A stretch of 64,000 nucleotides of DNA from Streptomyces ambofaciens ATCC 23877 (GCF_001267885.1 NZ_CP012382.1:186001-250000), one strand, 5' to 3'; positions 1 to 8,989 are shown, numbered from the stretch's first letter. Numbers and translations are program-made. The notes: generated by a model from the letters alone, not told the origin.

Positions 1-439
1 CGCCCGCGCCGTCGTTGAGGGAGACCAGCGGCGCACCGGCCGCGATGGCCATGTCCATGATCTTGTGGATCTTCGTGGCGTGGGCCTCGCCCAGCGCACC
101 GCCGAAGATCCGGAAGTCGTGCGCGTAGACGAAGACGGTACGGCCCTCCACCGTGCCCCAGCCGGTGACCACCCCGTCGGTGTAGGGCTTCTTCGCCTCC
201 AGGCCGAACCCGCTCGCCCGGTGCCGGCGCAGCTGCTCGACCTCCTGGAACGAACCCGCGTCCAGCAGCAGAGCGATCCGCTCCCGCGCGGTCAGCTTGC
301 CCTTGGCGTGCTGCGCCGCCGTCGCCTTCTCACTCGGCCCGGCCACCGCCTGCGCACGGATCCCGTGCAGCTCCGCCACACGGCCGCGCGCGCCGACGAG
401 CGCCGCGGACACCTGGGGAACGTCATTGAGGACTGTCAC
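1..439 (-). CDS. accB: acyl-CoA carboxylase carboxyltransferase (beta) subunit, partial
   Basis: This is the N-terminal 146 residues of a biotin-dependent acyl-CoA carboxylase beta subunit, which moves CO2 from carboxybiotin to acetyl- or propionyl-CoA to make malonyl- or methylmalonyl-CoA in the cytoplasm. The gene runs off the left edge. I chose the GTG at 437-439 because a GAGGAGGGAGG ribosome site lies just before it and the protein then starts as VTVLNDVPQV, like Streptomyces AccB. Family motifs visible are KGKLTARERI (about residues 47-56), the FGLEAKKPYTDGVVTGWG stretch and FRIFGGALGEAHA near the edge. The accE-like gene lies 132 bp upstream on the same strand, so the two are probably co-expressed. 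Family assignment is firm; the choice of AccB over PccB rests on residue similarity only. Confidence 0.9.
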   Translation of the reverse strand, partial: MTVLNDVPQVSAALVGARGRVAELHGIRAQAVAGPSEKATAAQHAKGKLTARERIALLLDAGSFQEVEQLRRHRASGFGLEAKKPYTDGVVTGWGTVEGRTVFVYAHDFRIFGGALGEAHATKIHKIMDMAIAAGAPLVSLNDGAG

Positions 440-482
440 GATGCCTCCCTCCTCACGGCGCGGCCAGCCACCCCCAGCATAA

Positions 483-503
483 CGAACCGTCCGTGCGGTT
501 TTT
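483..503. promoter_or_regulatory. palindrome resembling a butyrolactone-receptor operator, 5' of accB
   Basis: An inverted repeat AACCG-N6-CGGTT lies at 485-500, about 45 bp before the accB start. Its half-sites and spacing match the AAAACCG-N6-CGGTTTT palindrome at 15146-15169. FarA and ScbR-type receptors bind palindromes with such half-sites, so it may place accB under the receptor encoded at 2177-2890. The short arms could arise by chance in such DNA. Confidence 0.3.
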
Positions 504-571
504 AGTGGGGGTGGGTGGTACGCGCATGAATCAGCCATGAAAGTGCCGGCCGGCGGCCGGCGCCGGCCGGC

Positions 572-802
572 CTACCGCCAGCTGTACGGGGAGCGGTAGG
601 CCGCGGCAGAACGCTCCGGACGCCACGGCGGGACATCCGCCGCCGTCCCCTGCGCCCCGCCCGGCGGGACCTCGGGCGCATCGCCCGCCGCGTCCTCGCA
701 CCGGGCGGCCAGCACCGCGCACAAAACGACGGTGACCGCGGCCAGTTCCTCCTCGCCGGCCGCACCCCGCACGATCCGCAGTGCACTGTCCGCATGCCCC
801 AT
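572..802 (-). CDS. accE: acyl-CoA carboxylase epsilon subunit
   Basis: A 76-residue protein of the actinobacterial AccE/PccE family, the small subunit that stabilises the alpha-beta carboxylase complex and raises its activity. It shows the family layout: an early IRVVRG-like segment (LRIVRGAAGEEELAAVTVV, residues 8-26), a variable Ala/Glu/Pro-rich middle, and a conserved tail PPWRPER then YRSPYSWR. The ATG at 800-802 is preceded by GGAAGGAGC at good spacing. It is transcribed toward accB, 132 bp away. The opposite strand has longer open frames here, but they lack any family match and arise from GC-rich composition. Confidence 0.82.
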   Translation of the reverse strand: MGHADSALRIVRGAAGEEELAAVTVVLCAVLAARCEDAAGDAPEVPPGGAQGTAADVPPWRPERSAAAYRSPYSWR

Positions 803-859
803 GTCCGCTCCTTCCGACCCCGGCCACCGTCCGGCAGCCCGCTACAGGAGCACTCACGT

Positions 860-2170
860 ACCGGTCGAGAGCCACCACACGACACACCCCCACCCGCACA
901 CCGCCACGCCCGGCCGCACACCCGCACGCCCGCACGCCCGCCCGCCTGCACACCGGCCCATCCGCACACCCGCGCGCCCGCACACCGGCCCATCCGCACG
1001 CCGGCACACCGGCACACCGGCACACCGGACGCGTACGGCAGCCTGACGCACCCGAACGACGAGGCCCGCCCCCGGGCAGACGCGGCGGCGCCCGCGGCAG
1101 CCGGGGCACCGTGCGCGTACACCCGCCGGCGCCGGTCGCCCTGCCCGCGCCGTACCGGCCCCCGGACACGGGACAGCCGCAAGGCCGGCACGCGGACGCG
1201 GCACGGGCACGCGGCACGGGCACGGGGGCGGGGGCTGGCACGGGGGCTGGAACTGCGGCGCGGGCAAGGCGGCCGGCGCGAGCACGCACGGCAGGCACGA
1301 GGGCGGGCGGCGTGAGGGCGAGTGGGCGCCCGGGGCGCGGGGACGGACGGCAGGCACGAGGTGACCGGCGCGAGCACGGACGGGCGGTCGCATGCGGGTG
1401 ACGGCCGCGGAGGCGGCCGGCACGGGCGCGAGGGGCGGGCGGCGCGGGCAAGGTGACCGGCGCGAGCACGGACGGGCGGTCGCATGCGGGTGACGGCTGC
1501 GGGGGCGGGCGGCAGGCGCGAGGGCGGGCGGCCGGCACGGGCGCGAGGGGCGGACAGCGCGGGCAAGGTGACTGGCGCGGGGGTGGGGACGGCTGGGCGG
1601 GCCATCCAGGTGACGGTCGCGGAGGCGGACGCCCAGGCGCGAGGGCGGGCGGCCGGCACGGGCGCGAGGGGCGGGCGGCGCGGGCAAGGTGACCGGCGCG
1701 AGCACGCCCGGCAGGCACGGGTACGGCCGGGCGGGCGCACGCGGGGACGGCCCGCCAGGGCAGACGGCAGGCGGGCGGCGCGCACCCAGGTGGCCGGCGC
1801 TAGGGCGGGCGGCGGGGGCGGGCGGCAGGCGCACGCACGTGTGCCAGGCGCACACCGGCGACGGCCGCACGCACGGGCGGCAGACGCACACCGGCGAGGG
1901 CCGCGGGGCCGGACGCCAGACGCACCCACAGGGGGGCGGGCAGGCCCCTGCGCGGGCGGCAGACGCGAGGACAGGGGGCGGCAGGCACGCACAGGCGGCA
2001 GCCACACCCCCGTGGGGCAGACGCGCGACAGGAAGCGGGCAGACGCACGCGCGGGCGGGTGGCGGGTGTGCGGGCGAGGAGCCCGGTGACCGCGGCCGCG
2101 GCCGTAGCCGGCCGGGTGCGGCTGCAGCCGGGCCGGGCCTGGCACCGGCCGGGCGTGCACCGCGGGGTGT
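860..2170. repeat. GC-rich low-complexity and tandem-repeat intergenic region
   Basis: About 1.3 kb without a convincing gene. The left part (about 880-1030) is built of CACACCGGCCCATCCGCA-like and ACACCGGC units. From about 1340 to 1720 a longer module recurs, containing GGCACGGGCGCGAGGGGCGG, GGGCAAGGTGACCGGCGCG and, in two copies, GGTCGCATGCGGGTGACGG. All six frames contain long open stretches, as expected for DNA with very few A/T bases; their products are Arg/Pro/Ala-rich and match nothing known to me. Confidence 0.7.
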
Positions 2171-2176
2171 TGTTCC

Positions 2177-2890
2177 TCAGGCGGTGGCCGCGGCCGCCGC
2201 CTGCTGCGTGCGTTCCTCCTGCGGGGAGTCCGCCTGCTCGCCCGGCCCCTCGAGCAACGCGTCGCTCGCCGAACCGAGCCGGGCCGCCCGCTCGGTGGTG
2301 ATCTCCAGACTGCTGAGCACGGCCGGCACGGCGATGCTGGGCAGCAGGTGCCGGAAGAGAGCCACCACCCGCTCCTCCAGGTCCTCGCGCCCCAGCAGGA
2401 TCTGCGAGTAGAGCTGCGTACCGGTCCACGCCGCGGAGAACAGCCACGCACTCTCGGCCGGCACCACATGCGGAAGAAGCTCACCCTGCTCCTTCGCGGC
2501 ACCCAGCAGCACCTCGGACGCCCCGATCCACTGCCGGATCGCCGACGAGCCGTACTCCGCACGCAGTTCCTGCTCCAGACTCAGCCTGGCGACCGCGCTC
2601 ACCAGCGGATCACGCCGCATGCGGTAGGCCACGATCAGACCCGTGTCCACGAACTCCTGGAGCCTGCACGGACCGGGCGGCACCCGGATCACGGAGAACT
2701 GCTGCTCCAGCACCCCCTCCGCCAGAGCCTGCTTGGAAGGGAAGTGGAAATACAGCGCCCCCTTGGTGACACCCGCCCGTCTGAGGATCTCCCCGATGGT
2801 CGCGGCCTCGTAGCCATGGGAGTCGAACACCTCGGCCGCAGCCTTCAGGATCGACAACTGGGTACGGATCGCTCGTTCCTGCCGAGCCAC
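2177..2890 (-). CDS. gamma-butyrolactone receptor-like TetR family regulator
   Basis: A 237-residue regulator of the ArpA/ScbR/FarA type: a TetR helix-turn-helix repressor released from DNA by a butyrolactone or related autoregulator. Residues 1-60 form the DNA-binding domain with the characteristic start VARQERAIRTQLSILKAAA, the recognition region ILRRAGVTKGALYFHFPSK, and then LAEGVLEQQ. The C-terminal ligand domain keeps the family's length, followed by an Ala/Gln-rich tail. The GTG at 2888-2890 follows GGGAGGTCCC; longer reading in frame to 3112 has no family similarity. An operator-like sequence at 2949-2977 suggests autoregulation, and a near copy lies 5' of the afsA homologue at 15571. 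It may instead be a pseudo-receptor that binds no ligand. Confidence 0.87.
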   Translation of the reverse strand: MARQERAIRTQLSILKAAAEVFDSHGYEAATIGEILRRAGVTKGALYFHFPSKQALAEGVLEQQFSVIRVPPGPCRLQEFVDTGLIVAYRMRRDPLVSAVARLSLEQELRAEYGSSAIRQWIGASEVLLGAAKEQGELLPHVVPAESAWLFSAAWTGTQLYSQILLGREDLEERVVALFRHLLPSIAVPAVLSSLEITTERAARLGSASDALLEGPGEQADSPQEERTQQAAAAATA

Positions 2891-2948
2891 GGGACCTCCC
2901 GACGGTCTTTGCCTCAGGAACGGGCAAGACACCACCGCTCCCCACCCC

Positions 2949-2977
2949 AAAACAAAACCAGGGAGTCCGTATTTTCG
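2949..2977. promoter_or_regulatory. ARE-like operator upstream of the receptor gene
   Basis: The 29-bp sequence begins AAAACAAAACCAGGGAG and ends TCCGTATTTTCG. It matches 22 of 29 positions of the sequence at 15486-15514 and lies 58 bp before the receptor start, almost the same distance as its partner from the afsA homologue (56 bp). An AAAACC half-site facing a GTATTTT half-site is the general form of autoregulatory elements bound by butyrolactone receptors. Confidence 0.6.
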
Positions 2978-3811
2978 CAAGCCAACACGTGTCAGCATGC
3001 ACGTACTTCTCACACCGGCCGACCCCCACCGGGACCGGCCAGAACCCCTCACGACGCACCCGCCGCTGGTCACAGCAGCAACCGGCCCCCGACCACGCCA
3101 CGGGGCACACACCCCGCTTTCACAACCGGGCGTGCGGATTCAACCGTCCCGCACCAGCCGGCCCCCACCACCCACGCCAGGCACACCGGCAACAACGCAC
3201 ACCGCCGCAACAGCGCACACCCGCCCCCGCCCGCCGGCCCGCACCAGACACGACGACGCGGTACTGCACTCCACCTCCCGCCCCACGGGAGAACCCGGGC
3301 ACCTGCACCCCGTCAACGACACGGCACTCCCCGGCCCTTCCCGCAACGCCCCGCCCCGCCCCGCGCCCCGCCTGCGGCACCGGCCGCCCCCGCACCACCG
3401 CCAAGCAGCACACCCCGGGCCGCCGACGGCACCGCCCCACTCCCCGTCCCGTCCCGGCAATCACCGAGTGACACCCGCCCCGGCCCGCCCGCTGTGCCTG
3501 CCGCAAACCGGCAACGACAACCCCCGCCCCCCTTCCGGTCCACGCGGCCCAGCCACCGCTGCCCGCCCACACACCGACCGCCACCACACCCCCACGCCCC
3601 GGCCCACACCCACACTCAGTGCCTGTTCCATATCTCCGGTTCTGGGTGACGTTGGTGCCTAGAGGCTGGGTCAGCGTCCGACGGTGCCGGGCGGCCCGGA
3701 GGGCGGGTGTGTGGGGGCTGTACTGAACGACTGAGGCCGGGAGCGAGTCCGCCACTGTCTACCTCGCCGGACTCCACATCGCCGTCATCTTCATGACTCT
3801 ACGATCTTCGT
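2978..3811. other. no supported gene
   Basis: C-rich sequence with overlapping open frames and no recognisable product. The stretch 3640-3760 read on the minus strand gives a tail (SLPASVVQYSPHTP) that looks like the end of a degraded gene, possibly of transposon origin, but I cannot name it. Confidence 0.5.
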
Positions 3812-4351
3812 ATGAGCGAATGGGACCTGGCGGGGGAAGAGTTGTCGACCGCCCGACTATCACTGCGGCGTCCGACCGAAGCCGACATCGAGGCAATCTT
3901 CGCGATCCACAGTGACCCCGCAACCTGCCTGCACAATCCCTCCGACGCCCTCGCCCGGCCTGAAGAGGCCAAGGAGCTCTATCAGCGCTGGAACAACCAA
4001 TGGCAGAGCTGCGGATACGGGTACTGGGTTGTCCGACGCCACAACTCTGCCCGGCAATTGGGGTTCTGCGGGGTCAAGCCCATGGACCTGAATGGCATGA
4101 ACGTTCTCAACCTCTTCTACCGTTTCGCCGCCTCGGCATGGGGTCAGGGCTTCGCCGGCGAGGCGGCGACTGCAGTGACCGACTGGGTATCGCGCCACGT
4201 TCCCGACCTCCCGCTGATCGCCCGAGTCAGACCGGCTAACGCTGCCTCGCAGCGCGTGGCGGCACGTGCCGGCCTGATGCGGGCAGAACATCTCGACGGC
4301 CCCGGATACGACGGCTTCGACTGGATCTACGCAGCGAAACTGCCTGGCTGA
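3812..4351 (+). CDS. GNAT family N-acetyltransferase (RimJ/RimL type)
   Basis: A 179-residue acetyl-CoA-dependent acyltransferase of the Acetyltransf_3 group. The opening LSTARLSLRRPTEADIEAIF is the usual first strand and helix, a YGYWVVRR strand follows, and the coenzyme-A pyrophosphate loop is AWGQGFAGEAATAV (about residues 110-123), followed by NAASQRVAARAGL. Such enzymes acetylate small amines or protein N-termini; the substrate cannot be read from sequence. It stands alone, with a weak ribosome site at the ATG. Downstream is the DUF6262-type pseudogene. Confidence 0.85.
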   Translation: MSEWDLAGEELSTARLSLRRPTEADIEAIFAIHSDPATCLHNPSDALARPEEAKELYQRWNNQWQSCGYGYWVVRRHNSARQLGFCGVKPMDLNGMNVLNLFYRFAASAWGQGFAGEAATAVTDWVSRHVPDLPLIARVRPANAASQRVAARAGLMRAEHLDGPGYDGFDWIYAAKLPG

Positions 4352-4489
4352 GTACACTCCGCGTGTGTGGTCCCTCGCCCGAAGACTGTTCAGTGTTCCG
4401 AGCTGAGACACGAGGCGGGCCGTCATCCGTTCTGCCGCGAGCGGTATCCGGCCAGGCGGGGAAGCGTTAGCTGGCCGCTGCCTGCCGAC

Positions 4490-5003
4490 CCGCTCGCGAA
4501 GGCATGCTCTGGACGATTCAGTCCGCGGACGCCGCCGCGTCCTGGCCGCCTTCGACGACTGACCTGCGGCAGGCTGAAGATCGCTTTGTCTGTCGTTGCG
4601 CGCCTGGCGCACGTGCACCGCAACTGATCTACCGGCACGGCGATCTCCACGCCGCCGTACTGGCCTGTGCTGTGCAACCGTCGGCAGGGTCCTCTGGGTC
4701 CGAGGTCAGTCGCCGCTTCCTCCAGGCCGTACCTCGCTAACTTGCCGACGACCCGCCAGGTCCAGCAGTTCATGAGCTTGAACAACGGCTGTCCCATGTC
4801 CTCGGTCAGGAGGCCTGGCAGGCTGCTGGGCTCGGAGTTTTCACGATGCCGACGCCCTCGAGGAGAAGCTGACCCACCTCGAGCCGCAAGTTGCGGAGGT
4901 CAACTCGCAGCTTGGTGAACGCGACGAGGATCCGGCAGCCACTTGGGCCACCAACCGCGAGCTGATGTCCCAGCTCAACAGCACCTCAGGCCGATGCCAA
5001 TGA
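4490..5003 (+). pseudogene. degenerate DUF6262-type integrase/transposon accessory gene
   Basis: Pieces of one protein family occur in order but in different frames: HALDDSVRGRRRVLAAFD, then QLIYRHGDLHAAVLA, then ELEQRLSHVLGQEAWQAAGL, then the coiled-coil end DALEEKLTHLE followed by ATNRELMSQLNS. This is the layout of DUF6262 proteins, which in actinobacteria sit beside tyrosine recombinases of mobile elements. At least three frameshifts and a stop separate the pieces, so it is inactive. No recombinase partner remains nearby. Confidence 0.65.
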
Positions 5004-5018
5004 AGACAAGAGCGGAAG

Positions 5019-5645
5019 TCACCGGGTCGTAGGCAAGGCCTGGCTGCGATTGAAGATCCTGTCGAGGTGGTACTGGAGTGCCGCGGTGGCGGACTCCGGT
5101 GTGCGCTGTCCGACGAGGATGCTGGTGCCCATGGTTGCCGTCATGGCGAGCAGGCTGATCGCCTCCGTGCGGGCGTCGGCTCGAGAGTCGGCTTGGCCCG
5201 TCTTCTGTGCCCGTTGGATCAATTGGGCAATGGCGTTCTCGGCGTCGTCGGGCTTGTCGATGAACGGCTGGGTGGCGAGGGCCTCGTCGGTCACGGACAG
5301 GATCGAGTAGGAGCTGTAGAGAAGGTGGAAGATTCGGCTCTCCTCGTCGGTCGGCAGCGAGGCCAGCAGCAGAGCCTCGATGGTCGCGCGGGGGCCCGGG
5401 TCTTGGCCGGCAGCGGCGAGGCGGGCGCCGACGCGTTCGGTGAAGCGGTCGGTCAGGTGTTGAAGGCCGTGGAAGAGCAGCTTTTCCTTGGTCTGGAAGT
5501 AGTACTGCACCAGGCGTAGTGAGACGCCCGCCTCGGCGGCGACGTCACGCATGCCGACTGCGTGCAGGCCCTGCCGGCCTGCGACCTGGATGAGTGCTTC
5601 AGCGATCTGGGTGCGGCGTTCATCGTGGTCCACGCGCTTGGGCAT
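5019..5645 (-). CDS. TetR family transcriptional regulator
   Basis: A 208-residue repressor. Residues 8-55 form the TetR helix-turn-helix, with MRDVAAEAGVSLRLVQYYF as the recognition segment, and the rest is a divergent ligand-binding domain. It is divergent from the alpha/beta hydrolase at 5787, with 141 bp between the start codons, and that gap carries two matching operator-like palindromes. The simplest reading is that it represses itself and the hydrolase until a hydrolase substrate or similar small molecule binds. The ATG at 5643-5645 is the natural start. Confidence 0.88.
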   Translation of the reverse strand: MPKRVDHDERRTQIAEALIQVAGRQGLHAVGMRDVAAEAGVSLRLVQYYFQTKEKLLFHGLQHLTDRFTERVGARLAAAGQDPGPRATIEALLLASLPTDEESRIFHLLYSSYSILSVTDEALATQPFIDKPDDAENAIAQLIQRAQKTGQADSRADARTEAISLLAMTATMGTSILVGQRTPESATAALQYHLDRIFNRSQALPTTR

Positions 5646-5720
5646 CCGTGGTGTCTCCGGCCGTGGTGGGTTGGTGGGATCCCTGTTCGCCGTCTGGTCC
5701 GGCTCAAGGGCTCCTTTTCA

Positions 5721-5760
5721 TGGTACCGCCGTATCACCAATATGGTACGGTCGTATCATA
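5721..5760. promoter_or_regulatory. paired TetR-type operators between divergent genes
   Basis: Two copies of a quasi-palindrome TGGTAC-N4-GTATCA start at 5721 and 5743, 22 bp or two helical turns apart. They read TGGTACCGCCGTATCA and TGGTACGGTCGTATCA. Position and symmetry fit binding by two dimers of the TetR protein encoded at 5019-5645; the second copy lies 29 bp before the hydrolase start. Confidence 0.7.
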
Positions 5761-5786
5761 AAGAGTGGATCTCACGGAGGTAGCCC

Positions 5787-6737
5787 ATGTCCGAGAACCC
5801 GCCCGGAACGCGCCGCGACATAGGGCGCTACGTCAACGACCAGTTGCGCGACCGCTACTTCGCCGCCTGCGACGTGCTGTACGCGAAGGGTGCACCGATC
5901 CGCTCCGAGACCGACGTGAAGACGAGCTTCGGGACGACTCACGTCTACCGGTACGGCCCCGCGGACCCGGCGGCCGAGGCCCGTACGCCGGTCGTCCTGA
6001 TCCACGGCTCGGGCGGCTGCTCCGCGATGTGGTACCCCAACACGGCCGCGCTCAGCGCCGAGCGCCCGGTCTACGCCCTTGACACCCCCGGCGACCCGGG
6101 CCGCAGCATCCACCGCGAGCCGATGTGGCAACCCGAGCGGGCCGCCCAGTGGATGGACGAGGCCCTCGACGTCCTCGGCCTCGACAAGGTCCACCTCGTC
6201 GGCTCCTCCTACGGCGGCTGGCTCGTCATCAATCAAGTCCACCGCCGGCCCGAACGGATCGTCTCCGTCACCGCCCTCGACCCGGGCGGGCTGGAGAAGG
6301 TGGGGCTCCGCTTCTTCGTCTGGATCTTCGCCAGCCTCTTCGCCACCTTCGCTCCCAAGCGGCTGCGCCCGGCTCTCGCCAAGTGGCTGGAACAGCCGGT
6401 CATATCCGATCCGGATCTGCGCGCCTGGATCCAGGCCGGCGTGAAGGCCTTCCGGATACGCCGTCCCGCTCCACTGCCGCTGTCCGACGCCGAGCTGGGC
6501 TCCATCCGCACGCCGTTCTACCTGATCATGGGTAAGCGCAGCCTGCTGGTGCACCCCAAGCGTCAGCTCGAACGCGTTCCCCGGGTGATTCCCGGCGCCC
6601 GCGCCGAGATCGTCGCAGCGACCGGCCACGGGCCGCAGATCGACCACCCCGACCTCGTCAACGCCCGGATGTTGAGTTTCATGGAGGACATCGATTCCTT
6701 CCACCCGGTGACGCCCCGGGACGTCACCGATGCCTAG
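5787..6737 (+). CDS. alpha/beta hydrolase
   Basis: A 316-residue soluble hydrolase of the alpha/beta fold. The oxyanion-hole strand is PVVLIHGSGGC (about residues 70-80), the nucleophile elbow is VGSSYGGW (Ser at about 143), and a late ATGHGPQIDHP supplies the catalytic His. It could cleave an ester, epoxide or C-C bond; the substrate is unknown. The ATG follows GGAGGTAGCCC, an excellent ribosome site. Control by the divergent TetR regulator is likely from the paired operators just upstream. Confidence 0.88.
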   Translation: MSENPPGTRRDIGRYVNDQLRDRYFAACDVLYAKGAPIRSETDVKTSFGTTHVYRYGPADPAAEARTPVVLIHGSGGCSAMWYPNTAALSAERPVYALDTPGDPGRSIHREPMWQPERAAQWMDEALDVLGLDKVHLVGSSYGGWLVINQVHRRPERIVSVTALDPGGLEKVGLRFFVWIFASLFATFAPKRLRPALAKWLEQPVISDPDLRAWIQAGVKAFRIRRPAPLPLSDAELGSIRTPFYLIMGKRSLLVHPKRQLERVPRVIPGARAEIVAATGHGPQIDHPDLVNARMLSFMEDIDSFHPVTPRDVTDA

Positions 6738-7151
6738 CCGGTGAGACATCCGGAACCACTCGCGGGGCGGCCTGACCCGGCACACGGACCACCACCCCGC
6801 CCCACCGGGGCCGGCCGCTCACCGGGGCGGCCCGGTCCGGGAGAGCCCCCTTCGCGAGAGCAGCCGATGCCGACCACGCCGGCCGAAGCGGCGGGAGTCC
6901 GCCGCGGACATGGCAGACCCGCATCCCCGCCCGGGGCCGTGCCGATGAAACACCACCCCTCCCCCACCCGCACCCGCACCCGCACCCGCAGGAGCGGCAG
7001 GTGCAGACCCGGCCGCGGCAGGCACACCCACCCCACGCCGCAGGCGTATCCAGCAAGCACGGCAGAAAGACACTTCACCGAACCCGAACCCGGCCGAGGC
7101 GCACGCCTCTTCGCCACTCCCCCGGCCCTGACGGCCGGCAGGCCGGGAACG
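6738..7151. other. no supported gene
   Basis: GC-rich DNA separating two convergent genes. It includes a short ACCCGC microsatellite at about 6967-6992. No hairpin followed by T residues and no protein match were seen. Confidence 0.5.
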
Positions 7152-7631
7152 TCAGGTCACTGTGCGCAGCCGGTCCAGTTCGCCGCCGAGCGCTTCCCGC
7201 AGCGCGTCATGCTGCCCACCGAGCCTGGAGTGCTCCTCACTCCACCGCTCACGCGGATAGAGCCACACCGGCGCACCCACCACATGGGCCGGCTCCCACG
7301 CGAACCGCGGCCAGACATGCGCGTGCAAGAACGGGTCCCTGTTCCCCAGGATCTCCAGGTTGACCCGCCGGAACGCCGGATCCAGCCGCCGGCACACCCG
7401 CTCGACCGCTTCACCGAGCAGGTCGAGGTCGGACAGGAACGCCAGCCGCTTCGCCCTCGGCAGGTCCGACAACCGCTCCACACCCGGCTCGTCCACGAGC
7501 AGAACCGAGTAACCCGGCAGGAACTGCACATCCCCGATCACCGCGAACCCTGCTGTCAGCCGCCGCAGCACCGTCGGGTTCTCCCCTCTCAGCGCAGCCC
7601 CGACCCGGTCCGCCCGCCAGTCACCAGCCAC
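7152..7631 (-). CDS. HIT-like (histidine triad) family protein
   Basis: A protein of about 159 residues related to diadenosine-polyphosphate hydrolases of the HIT superfamily. It carries GYSVLLVDEPGVERLSDLP and the histidine motif FLHAHVWPRF, a shortened form of the HxHxHxx triad where the last His is replaced, as in some distant HIT groups. The GTG at 7629-7631 was preferred because upstream residues are low-complexity. The 3' half of the gene and the DNA 5' of it are duplicated at 9169-9525. Activity is uncertain because the triad is not canonical. Confidence 0.7.
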   Translation of the reverse strand: MAGDWRADRVGAALRGENPTVLRRLTAGFAVIGDVQFLPGYSVLLVDEPGVERLSDLPRAKRLAFLSDLDLLGEAVERVCRRLDPAFRRVNLEILGNRDPFLHAHVWPRFAWEPAHVVGAPVWLYPRERWSEEHSRLGGQHDALREALGGELDRLRTVT

Positions 7632-7935
7632 AACCCGAACCCGCCCTCCATGACCGAAACCCGCCCCTCGCCCCGCTCCCCCGCCCACAGTTCACAGTTC
7701 ACAGACAAGCAGGGCCAGGGGCAGCCCCGGGCCGGCTTCCAGAGATTCCGCCGGCAAGGGACCGGCGGCCAAAAGACCCGCGGACCATAATCTGCAGGAC
7801 CTTGAGGGAGGCGGAGAAGGCGGGCGGACCCGAAGGCCGGCAGGGCCCGAGACACCAGGGGCGGGGGACCGGGCCGGGTGCGGATGACGGGGGACCTGGA
7901 AAGCCGAAGGCCGCAGGCCCCTGGACCGCTGTGCG
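7319..7935. repeat. direct repeat, copy A (complete form)
   Basis: Two blocks, 7319-7410 (inside the HIT-like gene) and 7682-7935 (upstream of it), recur joined together at 9169-9525 with roughly 90 percent identity. The intervening 271 bp, including the 5' end of the HIT gene, is missing from copy B. The two copies are in the same orientation and flank the ridA/hxlR pair. Confidence 0.8.
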
Positions 7936-8099
7936 TGTCCTTGTTCACGTCGCCGGCGCAGAAGCCTCAGATCGCGGTGGAGGCGGGCACGGCGCCCATC
8001 GGGGTTCATCCCGCATGCTCATCCGCCCGGCATTGAGGCGGAGGCCGGCTTCGGCGACGTGGCCGTGCAGCTGGCGGGAGAGCGTGCGGGGAGGAGACC

Positions 8100-8501
8100 T
8101 CAAGCGGGCAGTTTCGTGTCGATGACGAAGCTGATTTCGATGACCTGGCCGGGCAAGGTCAGTTCAGGGACGCCCAGGACCGTGCTGGCCGGGCGGTGGC
8201 CGCCGAAGTACCCCAGGTTGCCCTCCGCCGTCGCTGCGGCGTTCTGCCGCAGGTTCACCACGTACAGGGTCTGCGAGACGACCTGGTTCCGGGTGCAGCC
8301 GTAGTGGTCCAGGACCCTGTCCATGTTGGCGTAGGTCTGCTCGAGCTGGGCGGCGAAGTCGCCCGCGTGGAGGAACTCGCCTGCCTCACCGAACGAGAGC
8401 TGTCCAGAGACATGGATCAGCTCGCCGGACTTGATCGCCTGTGAGTAGCCGAAGTCGCTCTCGGCCGGCACGTTGTAGTTGAAGACGTCCATGGTGGTCA
8501 C
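8100..8501 (-). CDS. RidA family (YjgF/YER057c/UK114) protein
   Basis: A 133-residue RidA-like protein. The family deaminates reactive enamine/imine intermediates or acts on related small molecules. Features are VFNYNVPAESDFGYSQAI, then LIHVSGQLSFGEAGE, VVSQTLYVVNL and RPASTVLGVPELTLPGQVIE near the C-terminus. The canonical active-site Arg position reads as the RPAST segment, so substrates may follow a RidA subfamily. GTG at 8499-8501 lies behind GGAAGGGG; an ATG three codons in is the alternative. It is divergent from the HxlR regulator at 8606, its probable controller. Confidence 0.88.
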   Translation of the reverse strand: MTTMDVFNYNVPAESDFGYSQAIKSGELIHVSGQLSFGEAGEFLHAGDFAAQLEQTYANMDRVLDHYGCTRNQVVSQTLYVVNLRQNAAATAEGNLGYFGGHRPASTVLGVPELTLPGQVIEISFVIDTKLPA

Positions 8502-8605
8502 GGTGCGCGCGCCCCTTCCGGTGTGCTCTCTTGTAGTTACTCAGGGACTGTAGGAGAGTGATGGCTGATCTGGAAGAACGCACTTTTTCGTGACTGAGGA
8601 ACCCC

Positions 8606-8989
8606 ATGGTGACCAAGCAACTGCTCAAGGGCCTGCCCGAGGACGCTGACCTGCGGCGCGCCGACTCCCTCGCGCGGGAGATCTTCTCGGACGTCGCCAA
8701 CAAGTGGGCGCTCCTGATCATCGAGGCGCTCGGCGAGCACACCCTGCGCTTCAGCGAGCTGCGCAACGAGGTCGAGGGCGTCAGCCACAAGATGCTCACC
8801 CAGAACCTGCGCATGCTGGAGCGCAATGGCCTGGTCGACCGGAAGGTGCACCCCACCGTGCCACCGCGAGTCGAGTACACCCTCACCGAGCCGGGCCGGG
8901 CCCTGCGCACCGCGGTCGACGCCATCTGCGGCTGGACCCACCAGCACCTCGGGCACATCGAGAGTGCACGCGGCCGTTTCGACGCCTGA
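8606..8989 (+). CDS. HxlR family winged-helix regulator
   Basis: A 127-residue MarR-like regulator of the HxlR type. The signature ANKWALLIIEALGEHTLRF and the wing/recognition part VSHKMLTQNLRMLERNGLV are present, then VEYTLTEPGRAL. The usual redox Cys near the start of many HxlR proteins is absent, so the signal is more likely a ligand than thiol oxidation. It is divergent from ridA with 104 bp between starts; that organisation suggests control of ridA and of itself. Both genes sit between direct repeats, a sign that they entered or moved as a unit. Confidence 0.87.
   Translation: MVTKQLLKGLPEDADLRRADSLAREIFSDVANKWALLIIEALGEHTLRFSELRNEVEGVSHKMLTQNLRMLERNGLVDRKVHPTVPPRVEYTLTEPGRALRTAVDAICGWTHQHLGHIESARGRFDA

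Noticed and set aside
502..2562. Very long open frames on both strands, up to 686 residues
   Set aside because: All frames are open because A/T is nearly absent. The products are Arg/Pro/Ala-rich with no domain, and a real epsilon-subunit gene and a receptor gene overlap them.
3124..3139. AACCG-N6-CGGAT as a further butyrolactone operator
   Set aside because: The arms are short and imperfect, and no gene start is within reach.
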